Shown piece by piece: positions 6,909 through 14,426 of a stretch of 19,040 nt of DNA. Source of the stretch: Clostridium grantii DSM 8605 (GTDB taxonomy: Bacteria > Bacillota > Clostridia > Clostridiales > Clostridiaceae); NCBI RefSeq assembly GCF_900129965.1, contig NZ_FQXM01000041.1:1-19040 (forward strand), in the 5' to 3' direction. Both the position numbers and the translations under genes were made by a program. Below the pieces are notes generated by a model. The model was not told the origin of the DNA. It ran no database searches and saw nothing but the letters and a program-made list of their open reading frames with translations. The stretch's first letter is position 1; every line of letters begins with the position of its first letter.

Positions 6909-7727
6909 TTATAATTTTATTGTATAATCATTAAATTTAATAGCTTCAATATAAATTTTATTAGAATCTAAAACTTCTTCAATATTATCCCCTTTAAGCA
7001 GCTTTAGCAATACTCCTAACATTTCCGGTTCCAATGTATTGATATTAGCCCATTGTGATTTATAGCTAATATTGTTAATAGCAATATTATTATAAATTTG
7101 TGGAGAAATACTATTATCCAAATACCATATAGGAGTAGTTATATTATTTAAAAGTGGTGAACATGTTATAATAAAATCTGCTTTATTTGCACTTTTTAAA
7201 ACATCATTTATTATTATTGTTGATATTCCAAATCTATTAATTAAATCTTCATATATCTTCTCACCTTTTGTGTTATACTTTGGAAAGCACAAAATCAAAT
7301 ATCTGCACCTCTGTGCCAATTGATATATGATACTTTTATTTATTTCTAATTCTGCATTATTTATAATTATGCAGGCTTCATTTAACTTCTTTTTTTGAAG
7401 TCTTAAAATAGTGGATACACTTTCCGTTACACTAAAAGCCAAAACTTTTTTTTGTAATTCTGTATAATAGTTATAATCATACATCCTATAGAATTGAGGT
7501 GATAAGCAATAATCTTTATTTTTTTTTATTACTCTCTCTGAATTTCTTTTGTAAGCATCCTTATGTAAATTGCTTGAAATTTTATACTCTTTGATTATCA
7601 AGTCAAGGTTTTCCACATAAATTTCCCCATTATAATTAAAAGAAAATCTATCTTTAACTTTTGTAAGTAAAGAATCTTCACAATAAGTTTTATTAAAACT
7701 ACCTGAATATTTAACAACCTTATGCAT
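6909..7727 (-). CDS. Unrecognised 272-aa protein with a Rossmann-like central region
   Basis: I do not recognise this family. The protein is rich in Lys, Asn and Ile, with no signal peptide and no membrane helix, so probably cytoplasmic. Residues about 95-190 alternate predicted helices and hydrophobic strands (EACIIINNA 117-125, YLILCF 143-148, ISTIIIN 168-174, ADFIITCSP 183-191). This pattern fits a beta-alpha-beta nucleotide-binding-like fold; the last segment resembles the strand before the cofactor-facing loop in dehydrogenases, but no GxGxxG motif is visible. The N-terminal 90 residues are basic and tyrosine-rich. The ATG has AAGGA seven bases upstream and a candidate promoter of its own. 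It lies between dusB and greA on the same strand. Codon use resembles its neighbours, so there is no sign of recent transfer. A function is not proposed. Confidence 0.8.
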   Translation of the reverse strand: MHKVVKYSGSFNKTYCEDSLLTKVKDRFSFNYNGEIYVENLDLIIKEYKISSNLHKDAYKRNSERVIKKNKDYCLSPQFYRMYDYNYYTELQKKVLAFSVTESVSTILRLQKKKLNEACIIINNAELEINKSIIYQLAQRCRYLILCFPKYNTKGEKIYEDLINRFGISTIIINDVLKSANKADFIITCSPLLNNITTPIWYLDNSISPQIYNNIAINNISYKSQWANINTLEPEMLGVLLKLLKGDNIEEVLDSNKIYIEAIKFNDYTIKL

Positions 7728-7745
7728 ATTTTTTCCTTAAAAAGT

Positions 7746-7774
7746 ATTATACATTATTTTATTACTATTGTTTA
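7746..7774 (-). promoter_or_regulatory. Candidate promoter of the unknown gene
   Basis: Minus strand TAAACA (7769-7774), 17-base spacer, perfect TATAAT (7746-7751), starting transcription about 12 bases before the ATG. The -35 matches four of six consensus positions, and the leader is short. Confidence 0.4.
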
Positions 7775-7817
7775 TAATTTATAATGATTTTTAAAATAAA
7801 CTTTAATAAATATTATT

Positions 7818-8786
7818 TTAAGTTTGTAATTGTTCTTTGTACTCTTGCAACATATTCAAAACATTCAAACTACTTGGTTCTGTATTAATAATATTTTTAA
7901 GGTTTGTGCAATTAGGTATCCCTTTAATATACCATGAAATATGCTTTCTCATTTCTTTAATTGCTTTGTGTTCTTCTAAATATATTAAAGCTTTATTGTA
8001 ATGTTCAATGCATGTATCTATTCTTTCTACATAAGTGGGCAATTGTATTTCTTCGCCATTAATTGAATTTGCTATTTCCTTGAAAATCCAAGGATTACCC
8101 ATAACCCCTCTTGCAACCATAACCCCATCGCATTTAGTCTCTAGCATCATTTTTGTAGCATCTTCCCCATAAAAAATATCACCATTTCCTATAACGGGAA
8201 TAGAAACACTTTCTTTAACTTTCCGAATTATATCCCAATCTGCCTTACCTTCATACATCTGTTCTCTTGTTCTTCCATGAACAGTTATAGCATCAGCGCC
8301 TGCTGCTTCTAAATATTTTGCAAATTCCACTGCATTGATATTATCCTTATCATATCCTTTTCTAAACTTAACAGTGACTGGTTTGTTTGAAGCTTTTTTA
8401 ACTTCCTTTACAATATCATAGGCAAGTTTTGGATTTTTCATCAAAGCAGATCCTTCACCGTTTTTCACAATTTTATTAGCTGGACATCCCATATTAATAT
8501 CAATTAAACATATATCCTGATTTTCATTAAAATAATCACATGTACTTGCCATTATTTTTGGGTCCTGTCCAAATATTTGTATCCCTATAGGTTTTTCCTT
8601 ATTGGATATTTCCATAAGAGCTTTAGTATTTTCACTATTATAATATAAACCCTTCGAGCTTACCATTTCTGTATAAACTAATCCACAACCCATTTCTACA
8701 CAAATTTCTCTAAAGGCTATATCCGTAACACCTGCCATAGGCGCTAGAAAAACATTATTATCAAATGTCAAATTACCTATCTTCAT
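7818..8786 (-). CDS. dusB: tRNA-dihydrouridine synthase (DusB-like)
   Basis: FMN enzyme that reduces uridines in the tRNA D-loop using NAD(P)H. At 322 aa it has the normal length. The TIM-barrel landmarks appear in order: LAPMAGVTDIAFREICVEMG (14-33), DINMGCPANKIVKNGEGSAL (96-115) with catalytic C101, VTVKFRKG (137-144) with the FMN lysine K140, ITVHGRTREQMYEG (167-180) with H170, VIGNGDI (198-204) and VARGVMGNPW (224-233). A C-terminal helical tRNA-binding domain follows. The start lies 18 bases after the coaX stop, so the two are probably co-transcribed. The ribosome binding site AAGGAAAG is somewhat distant from the ATG. The family is certain; the exact subfamily (DusB) is inferred from Firmicutes context. 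Confidence 0.95.
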   Translation of the reverse strand: MKIGNLTFDNNVFLAPMAGVTDIAFREICVEMGCGLVYTEMVSSKGLYYNSENTKALMEISNKEKPIGIQIFGQDPKIMASTCDYFNENQDICLIDINMGCPANKIVKNGEGSALMKNPKLAYDIVKEVKKASNKPVTVKFRKGYDKDNINAVEFAKYLEAAGADAITVHGRTREQMYEGKADWDIIRKVKESVSIPVIGNGDIFYGEDATKMMLETKCDGVMVARGVMGNPWIFKEIANSINGEEIQLPTYVERIDTCIEHYNKALIYLEEHKAIKEMRKHISWYIKGIPNCTNLKNIINTEPSSLNVLNMLQEYKEQLQT

Positions 8787-8804
8787 TTAAATCAACTTTC
8801 CTTT

Positions 8805-9581
8805 TTATTTATTCTTATCATATATTATTTTCAACCCTGTTAAAGTTAAATTCCTATTTATTTCATTAATTGTATCCGATTCATCTGCTATCATAGAAGC
8901 CAATCCGCCTGTTGCTACTACATAAGGTTCTTCTTCTCCTAGGTCCATCATTTCATTTTTCATTTTATTTACAATATAATCCACTTGTCCTATATATCCA
9001 TACACAATTCCTGCTTGCATGCTAGTGATAGTATTTTTACATATAACTGTTGGTGGCATTATCAATTCTATCCTCGGAAGTTTTGCTGCTTTTTCAACTA
9101 AAGCATCTGAAGAAATTTTTAATCCTGGACAAATTGCCCCACCTAAATAATTTCCTTTTTTCGTTATGGCACAAAAGGTTGTTGCCGTTCCAAAATCTAT
9201 TATAATCAAAGATTTTTTATAAATTTCATGAGCTGCAACAGCATTTACTATCCTATCCGCGCCTACTGATTTAGGATTATCATATTTAATGTTGATACCA
9301 GTTTTAACACCTGGCCCAACAACTATAGGCTTTATGTCAAAATACTTTCTTACCATATGTTCCACTGAGTACATTATATTAGGTACAACTGAAGATATTA
9401 TTACTCCATCTATATCTTTTACGTCAATACCATTCATGGCAAACAAATTTAACACTTGTATACCATATTCATCTGCAGTTCTATTTGGATCTGTTCCTAT
9501 TCTCCATTGTACTAATAAATTATCTTCATCAAAAATTCCTAATACTATATTAGTATTACCCGCATCCAGTACAAAAATCAC
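8805..9581 (-). CDS. coaX: Type III pantothenate kinase
   Basis: First step of coenzyme A synthesis: phosphorylation of pantothenate. It belongs to the ASKHA fold class and is typically insensitive to CoA feedback. I place the start at GTG 9579-9581, giving 258 aa beginning MIFVLDAGNTN. It has AAGGGGTG at 9589-9596 as ribosome binding site, and CoaX proteins normally begin this way. A longer in-frame GTG at 9618-9620 lies inside a terminator hairpin and is rejected. Motifs: DAGNTN (6-11, phosphate 1), GADRIVNA (107-114) with catalytic D109, and DFGTATTF (129-136, phosphate 2). It precedes dusB by 18 bases. The ftsH-coaX-dusB order is conserved in Firmicutes, here with fhs and a thioesterase gene between ftsH and coaX. 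Confidence 0.95.
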   Translation of the reverse strand: MIFVLDAGNTNIVLGIFDEDNLLVQWRIGTDPNRTADEYGIQVLNLFAMNGIDVKDIDGVIISSVVPNIMYSVEHMVRKYFDIKPIVVGPGVKTGINIKYDNPKSVGADRIVNAVAAHEIYKKSLIIIDFGTATTFCAITKKGNYLGGAICPGLKISSDALVEKAAKLPRIELIMPPTVICKNTITSMQAGIVYGYIGQVDYIVNKMKNEMMDLGEEEPYVVATGGLASMIADESDTINEINRNLTLTGLKIIYDKNK

Positions 9582-9596
9582 ATTAATACACCCCTT

Positions 9597-9627
9597 AAAA
9601 AATACAAGAGCAGTTTTCACCGCTCTT
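9597..9627 (-). terminator. Intrinsic terminator or attenuator immediately before coaX
   Basis: On the minus strand AAGAGCGGT / ACTGCTCTT form nine pairs (one G-U) around a GAAA tetraloop (9606-9614 with 9619-9627). After GTA come six T (9597-9602), then directly the coaX ribosome binding site. It can end fhs transcripts, but it also lies inside the leader of any transcript starting at the promoter at 9657-9684. Confidence 0.8.
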
Positions 9628-9656
9628 TGATAAAGTTCCTTCAGTATACCAATTTA

Positions 9657-9684
9657 ATTTTAACAATAACATTTCATTTGTCAA
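9657..9684 (-). promoter_or_regulatory. Candidate promoter of coaX-dusB
   Basis: Minus strand TTGACA (9679-9684), 16-base spacer, TAAAAT (9657-9662), in the gap just after the fhs stop. Predicted start near 9650, upstream of the hairpin at 9606-9627. Confidence 0.5.
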
Positions 9685-9691
9685 GTAGCTT

Positions 9692-11362
9692 TTAAAATAA
9701 ACCTACTATTGTTCCTTCTTTGTTTATATCCATTCTATTTGCTGCCGGTACTTTAGGTAACCCTGGCATAGTCATAACATCACCTGTTAATACAACTATA
9801 AATCCAGCACCACTTGATACTTTAACTTCTCTTACTGTAACTTTAAATCCACTTGGTTTACCAAGTAACGTAGGATTATCAGATAAAGAATATTGAGTTT
9901 TAGCTATACAAATAGGCATTTTATCTAATCCAATCTTTTCTATTTCCTCAATTTGTTTTTCAGCATTTTTTGTGAATACAACGCCATCTCCACCATATAT
10001 TTCTCTTGTAACAATTTCTATTTTATCTTTTATAGTTTCATTTTCACTATATAAGCATTTAAAGTCACTATCACCTTTTTCAACTATATCAACAATTTTT
10101 TTAGCTAATTCAATTCCACCATTACCGCCTTTTTCCCACACCTCAGTAAGTGCAACTTCTACACCCTGTTTCATGCAAAAGTCTTCAATGAATTTCACTT
10201 CTTCATCAGAATCAGTTATAAATTTATTTATAGCCACCACTACACCAACATTATATTTCTTTATGTTTTCAATTTGTTTTTCTAAGTTTTCTATACCCTT
10301 TGATAGATATTCTACATTAGGTGTTGTCAGTTCATCTCTAGATGACCCTCCATGATGCTTCAATGCCCTTATTGTAGCTACAATAACTACACATTCAGGT
10401 TTTAAATCACCATATCTACATTTGATATCCAAGAATTTTTCTGCTCCCAAATCAGCACCAAATCCCGCTTCTGTAATAACATAATCGCCTAATTTCATAG
10501 CCATTTTTGTTGCTAATATACTATTGCATCCGTGAGCTATATTTGCAAAAGGCCCTCCATGAATGATAGCTGGTGTATTTTCTAATGTTTGAACCAAATT
10601 AGGCTTAACTGCATCTTTCATTAATAATGCCATAGCCCCTTGAACATCTAAGTCTCTACAATACACAGGCTCATTATCTAAATTGTAGGCAACTAAAATA
10701 TTACCCATTCTATTTTTTAAATCCATCAAATCCGTAGCTAAACATAATATAGCCATGATTTCTGAGGCTACAGTTATCATAAATCCATCTTGTCTAACAA
10801 AACCATTAATTTTCCCACCCATACCCACAACAATGTCTCTCAAAGCTCTATCATTCATATCCAAAACTCTTTTGAACATAATTCTCCTAGAATCAATTTT
10901 CAATGAATTTCCTTGATGAATATGATTATCTATAGCAGCTGATAATAAATTGTTTGCACAGGTTATAGCATGCATATCTCCAGTAAAATGTAAATTTATA
11001 TCTTCCATTGGAATAACTTGTGAGTGTCCACCTCCAGCTGCTCCTCCCTTTATTCCAAATACAGGACCTAAAGAAGGCTCTCTCAAAGCTATAACTGTTT
11101 TCTTCCCAATGTTCCATAATGCTTGCCCTAGTCCTACTGTCACAGTAGACTTGCCTTCTCCTGCCGGAGTAGGATTTATAGCTGTAACTAATACTAATTT
11201 ACCGTCTTTTTCTGCTTTTTTCTTTTCTAATACATCCAATGAAATTTTACATTTATATTTACCATATAACTCAATGTCACCCTCCCCTAAACCTATCTTT
11301 TCCGCAATGTTTACTATAGGTTCCATTTTTGAACTTTGAGCAATTTCAATATCTGTTTTCAT
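9692..11362 (-). CDS. fhs: Formate--tetrahydrofolate ligase
   Basis: ATP-dependent formation of 10-formyl-tetrahydrofolate from formate, feeding purine and fMet synthesis or, in acetogens and purine/amino-acid fermenters, the methyl branch of C1 metabolism. At 556 aa it has the standard FTHFS length. The nucleotide-binding loop is PTPAGEGKST (64-73). The family signatures REPSLGPVFGIKGGAAGGG (94-112) and VATIRALKHHGG are intact. PGLPKVPAANRMDI near the C-terminus is also typical. The ATG follows AAGGGGTG by 10 bases. It is downstream of the thioesterase gene on the same strand, with 66 bases between them and neither a convincing terminator nor a good promoter there, so co-transcription is possible. 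Confidence 0.97.
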   Translation of the reverse strand: MKTDIEIAQSSKMEPIVNIAEKIGLGEGDIELYGKYKCKISLDVLEKKKAEKDGKLVLVTAINPTPAGEGKSTVTVGLGQALWNIGKKTVIALREPSLGPVFGIKGGAAGGGHSQVIPMEDINLHFTGDMHAITCANNLLSAAIDNHIHQGNSLKIDSRRIMFKRVLDMNDRALRDIVVGMGGKINGFVRQDGFMITVASEIMAILCLATDLMDLKNRMGNILVAYNLDNEPVYCRDLDVQGAMALLMKDAVKPNLVQTLENTPAIIHGGPFANIAHGCNSILATKMAMKLGDYVITEAGFGADLGAEKFLDIKCRYGDLKPECVVIVATIRALKHHGGSSRDELTTPNVEYLSKGIENLEKQIENIKKYNVGVVVAINKFITDSDEEVKFIEDFCMKQGVEVALTEVWEKGGNGGIELAKKIVDIVEKGDSDFKCLYSENETIKDKIEIVTREIYGGDGVVFTKNAEKQIEEIEKIGLDKMPICIAKTQYSLSDNPTLLGKPSGFKVTVREVKVSSGAGFIVVLTGDVMTMPGLPKVPAANRMDINKEGTIVGLF

Positions 11363-11428
11363 TTAATTAATGCACCCCTTTTTTTTAATTTATACTATAT
11401 TCATTGCACTTTCCACTTTTAGTATACA

Positions 11429-11812
11429 CTATTTTACATTTTCCATGAATTTTTCAGTATCTATAATATACCTAATATGCTTTCCTTCACCTATCTTACC
11501 TTTCTCATCAAATGCTTCAACTTTAAATAATAGTTTTTTACCCTTTACTTCAGTCAACTCCGAAAAACACTTTACTTTCACTCCTACAGGCGTAGCTTTA
11601 ATATGCTTTATATTGATTTCAATACCCACCGTTGCCTCACCCTTAGCTAAGCACTCAGCAATGCTAGCTTGAGCAGTGTTTTCCATCAAAGCTATCATAG
11701 ATGGCGTAGCAAAAACTTCTACCGTCCCTGAACCTACATTAGCTGCTGTGTCTTTAACTTCTACCATAATTTCTTGTTGCCCTTTTATTCCTTCTTTTAA
11801 TTGCAACCTCAT
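11429..11812 (-). CDS. Hotdog-fold thioesterase, fluoroacetyl-CoA thioesterase (FlK)-like
   Basis: Small acyl-CoA thioesterase; the native substrate is unknown. I place the start at ATG 11810-11812 (127 aa, MRLQLKEGIKG) because AGGGGGTG lies five bases upstream; an ATG 45 bases further up has no such site. The hotdog core shows TPSMIALMENTA (36-47), EINIKHIKATPVG (65-77) and GKIGEGKHIRYII. T36, E44 and H70 have exactly the spacing (8 and 26) of the catalytic triad Thr42/Glu50/His76 of Streptomyces cattleya FlK. Relatives are widespread in clostridia as generic thioesterases, and fluoroacetate resistance should not be inferred. It lies between ftsH (terminated) and fhs. Weak promoter candidates exist in 11840-11915, none convincing. 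Confidence 0.85.
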   Translation of the reverse strand: MRLQLKEGIKGQQEIMVEVKDTAANVGSGTVEVFATPSMIALMENTAQASIAECLAKGEATVGIEINIKHIKATPVGVKVKCFSELTEVKGKKLLFKVEAFDEKGKIGEGKHIRYIIDTEKFMENVK

Positions 11813-11916
11813 AAAAACACCCCCTATTAATTTTTCATTTCTAAAACCCACTATCATTTTACCTAATTTCTTTTATGAATTACAAGAGTAATAATTAATT
11901 CTTCAATATTTTCTTA

Positions 11917-11948
11917 CAAAAAAAAACAAAAGGGGTGTTTCCACCCCT
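11917..11948 (-). terminator. Intrinsic terminator of ftsH
   Basis: AGGGGTG / CACCCCT form seven GC-rich pairs around a 4-base loop (11931-11937 with 11942-11948), followed on the minus strand by TTTTG and a run of nine T. It ends the tilS-hpt-ftsH unit. Confidence 0.93.
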
Positions 11949-11988
11949 AAATATAACATTAATTCTTACTATCTAATCACATTCCTTA

Positions 11989-13809
11989 TTATACTTCCAC
12001 ACTCTTTTTTCCAACTATTTCGTAGAAATCTACTGCAGTAAGTTTTTCTTTTTCTAACAAAGCTTGAGCAACAGCATGTAATTTATCATTATGTTCAACT
12101 AAGATGCTTTCAGCTTTTTTGTACGCTTCATCAATTAAAGCTTTTACTTCGCTGTCAATCATCGATGCAACTTCTTCACTATAATTCTTGCTTTTCCCAA
12201 GTTCTCTTCCAATAAATACTTCATTATGGTCACTTCCATATGCTATCGTTCCTACTTTTTCACTCATTCCATATTCCATAATCATTTTTCTTGCTATAGC
12301 TGTAACTCTCTGTATATCATTTGATGCTCCTGTACTGATATCACCAAGTATTAATCTTTCAGCTACTCTTCCTCCTAAAAGACCTACCATTTCATCTTTT
12401 AGCTTTGATAATGACATATATGCTTTATCTTTTTCAGGTAAATGCATAGTATAACCACCAGCCATTCCTCTAGGAATTATGCTTATTTCGTGAACTGGAT
12501 CTGAATGAGGTGAAAATCTCATTACAATAGCGTGCCCTGCTTCATGGTATGCAGTAAGTTTTTTATCTTCGTCATCTACAACCCTGCTTTTCTTTTCAGG
12601 TCCAGCAATAACTCTTGTCACTGCCTCTTCAAGCTCTTCCATACCAATTTCAGTTTTTTCTCTTCTAACAGTTAACAATGCCGCTTCATTCATTAAGTTT
12701 TCTAAATCAGCTCCTGTAAATCCTGGAGTTTGCTTAGCTAAAATATCTAATTTAACCGCATCTGATAGTCTTTTATTTTTTATGTGAACTTTTAAAATTT
12801 CTTCTCTACCTTTAACATCTGGTGCACCAACTAAAATTTGTCTATCAAATCTACCTGGTCTTAATAAAGCTCTATCCAAAATGTCAGGTCTATTAGTTGC
12901 AGCAACCAATATTATTCCTTCATTTATACCGAATCCATCCATTTCAACCAACAATTGATTTAATGTTTGTTCTCTTTCATCATGGCCACCGCCAAGTCCT
13001 GCTCCTCTTTGTCTACCAACCGCATCTATTTCATCAATAAAGATTATACATGGGGAATTTTTTTTAGCTTGTTCAAACAAATCTCTAACTCTCGATGCCC
13101 CAACACCTACAAACATCTCAACAAAATCTGATCCTGATATACTAAAGAAAGGTACTCCTGCTTCACCTGAAACTGCCTTTGCAAGTAAAGTTTTACCCGT
13201 TCCTGGAGGACCTACTAATAAAATCCCCTTAGGTATTCTTGCTCCCATTTCTAAATATCTTTTAGGTTGTTTTAAGAAATCTACGATTTCTTCTAATTCT
13301 GCTTTTTCTTCATCAGCGCCAGCTACATCTTTAAATGTAACCTTTTGTTTATCTGGTGTAGCCATTTTAGCTCTACTTTTACCAAAATTCATAACTCCTC
13401 TGTTTCCGCCGCCGCCACCTTGTGACTGTTGCATAAACATAAACCAAAAAGCAACTAACATAATTATTAAAATAACCGTTGGTAATGCACTTATCCAAAT
13501 AGGCCAAGTTGTTGGTTTTTCCCAACTAACTTTAACTGTATCTACAGGATGTTCTTCTATTATCAACTTAGATATTACGCTTTCTGGCGCAACAACTTCA
13601 AATTTAGTATCATCTACTAAAGAGCCTATTGCCGTTCTAGCATCATCTTGTATTTCTATCTCTTTAACTTTTCCTTCTACCCAATTAACTTTAAATTCAT
13701 TAAAATTCATATTGTTGCTACTACTTGTGCTATCAGTTAAAACTATAGCCGCCAATACAAACATAATTAAAACAACTATCCATATAGTTGCACTAGAAAT
13801 TTTTTTCAT
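11989..13809 (-). CDS. ftsH: ATP-dependent membrane zinc metalloprotease FtsH
   Basis: Hexameric membrane-anchored AAA+ protease for quality control of membrane proteins and some regulators. The length is 606 aa. TM1 is about residues 8-25 and TM2 about 105-126, with an extracytoplasmic domain between them and a glycine-rich linker (131-136). AAA module: Walker A GPPGTGKT (200-207), Walker B CIIFIDEID (254-262), pore loop FVGVG (233-237), and second region of homology RPGRFDRQ (317-324) with arginine fingers. Protease: HEAGH (422-426) with third zinc ligand in STGASNDIQ (D498). The C-terminal tail is short. The ATG follows GAGGGGGG. It lies 71 bases after hpt, and an extended -10 promoter sits in that gap. 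Confidence 0.98.
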   Translation of the reverse strand: MKKISSATIWIVVLIMFVLAAIVLTDSTSSSNNMNFNEFKVNWVEGKVKEIEIQDDARTAIGSLVDDTKFEVVAPESVISKLIIEEHPVDTVKVSWEKPTTWPIWISALPTVILIIMLVAFWFMFMQQSQGGGGGNRGVMNFGKSRAKMATPDKQKVTFKDVAGADEEKAELEEIVDFLKQPKRYLEMGARIPKGILLVGPPGTGKTLLAKAVSGEAGVPFFSISGSDFVEMFVGVGASRVRDLFEQAKKNSPCIIFIDEIDAVGRQRGAGLGGGHDEREQTLNQLLVEMDGFGINEGIILVAATNRPDILDRALLRPGRFDRQILVGAPDVKGREEILKVHIKNKRLSDAVKLDILAKQTPGFTGADLENLMNEAALLTVRREKTEIGMEELEEAVTRVIAGPEKKSRVVDDEDKKLTAYHEAGHAIVMRFSPHSDPVHEISIIPRGMAGGYTMHLPEKDKAYMSLSKLKDEMVGLLGGRVAERLILGDISTGASNDIQRVTAIARKMIMEYGMSEKVGTIAYGSDHNEVFIGRELGKSKNYSEEVASMIDSEVKALIDEAYKKAESILVEHNDKLHAVAQALLEKEKLTAVDFYEIVGKKSVEV

Positions 13810-13842
13810 TATATGCCCCCCTCGCTCTGCAATCCTTATAAA

Positions 13843-13871
13843 ATTTTAACATATGATTTTTCTCTTTACAA
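13843..13871 (-). promoter_or_regulatory. Promoter of ftsH
   Basis: Minus strand TTGTAA (13866-13871), 17-base spacer ending in TGT, then TAAAAT (13843-13848): a good spacing with a TGn extended -10. It would let ftsH be expressed independently of tilS-hpt. Confidence 0.55.
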
Positions 13872-13880
13872 GAATATATA

Positions 13881-14426
13881 TTATTTGTTAACATAAATTT
13901 CTTCTTTTAACACACCAACATAAGGTAAATTTCTATATCTTTCAGCATAGTCCAGTCCATATCCTACCAAAAAATAATTTGGTACTTTAAATCCAAGATA
14001 TTTTACTTCTGTATTTGCTTCTCTTCTATCTGGTTTATCAAGAAGACACGCGATTTCTACACTATTAGGATTTCTAGATTTCAAATAATTTACTAAATAT
14101 TTGAGTGTATAACCAGAATCAATTATATCCTCAATAATCAAAACTTCTTTTCCTTTGATTTCATGGTCTAAATCTTTTAAAATCCTAACTACACCAGATG
14201 TTTCTGTAGAATCTCCATAACTTGAAACTGCCATAAAATCCATGTTGCAATGAATACTGATTTTTTTTAATAAATCAGCCATAAAAGGAACTGAACCCTT
14301 TAAAATACCTATAAGTAATAATTCTTTTCCTTCATAATCTCTACTGATTTGCTTTCCCATTTCCTCAACTCTATCGTTAATCTGCTTTTCCGTAAATAAC
14401 ACTTCTTTAATATCATTGTGCATCAT
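13881..14426 (-). CDS. hpt: Hypoxanthine phosphoribosyltransferase
   Basis: Purine salvage: converts hypoxanthine (and often guanine) with PRPP to IMP/GMP. At 181 aa it has normal length. Motifs: LLLIGILKGSVPFMADLL (36-53), the flexible loop SSYGDST (68-74), the PRPP-binding signature VLIIEDIIDSGYTL (94-107) and the purine-binding lid VPNYFLVGYGLDY. It overlaps the end of tilS by 4 bases (ATGA), indicating translational coupling. Two adjacent ATGs are possible; the second (14421-14423) has better spacing from GTGAGG, so the protein may be 180 aa. The pairing tilS-hpt-ftsH is a classic conserved Firmicutes cluster (hprT in B. subtilis). Confidence 0.96.
   Translation of the reverse strand: MMHNDIKEVLFTEKQINDRVEEMGKQISRDYEGKELLLIGILKGSVPFMADLLKKISIHCNMDFMAVSSYGDSTETSGVVRILKDLDHEIKGKEVLIIEDIIDSGYTLKYLVNYLKSRNPNSVEIACLLDKPDRREANTEVKYLGFKVPNYFLVGYGLDYAERYRNLPYVGVLKEEIYVNK

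Noticed and set aside
9972..10355. Plus-strand ORF of 127 codons inside fhs
   Set aside because: Antisense to a fully conserved fhs gene; its Ser/Thr/Phe-rich composition is typical of the complement of A/T-rich coding DNA.
10950..11339. Plus-strand ORF of 129 codons and a minus-strand 63-codon ORF (10926-11117) inside fhs
   Set aside because: Both lie in other frames of the most conserved part of fhs and have no independent support.
11813..11857. Upstream ATG giving a 142-aa thioesterase
   Set aside because: The extra 15 residues contain the ribosome binding site of the inner ATG, and the upstream ATG has no ribosome binding site.
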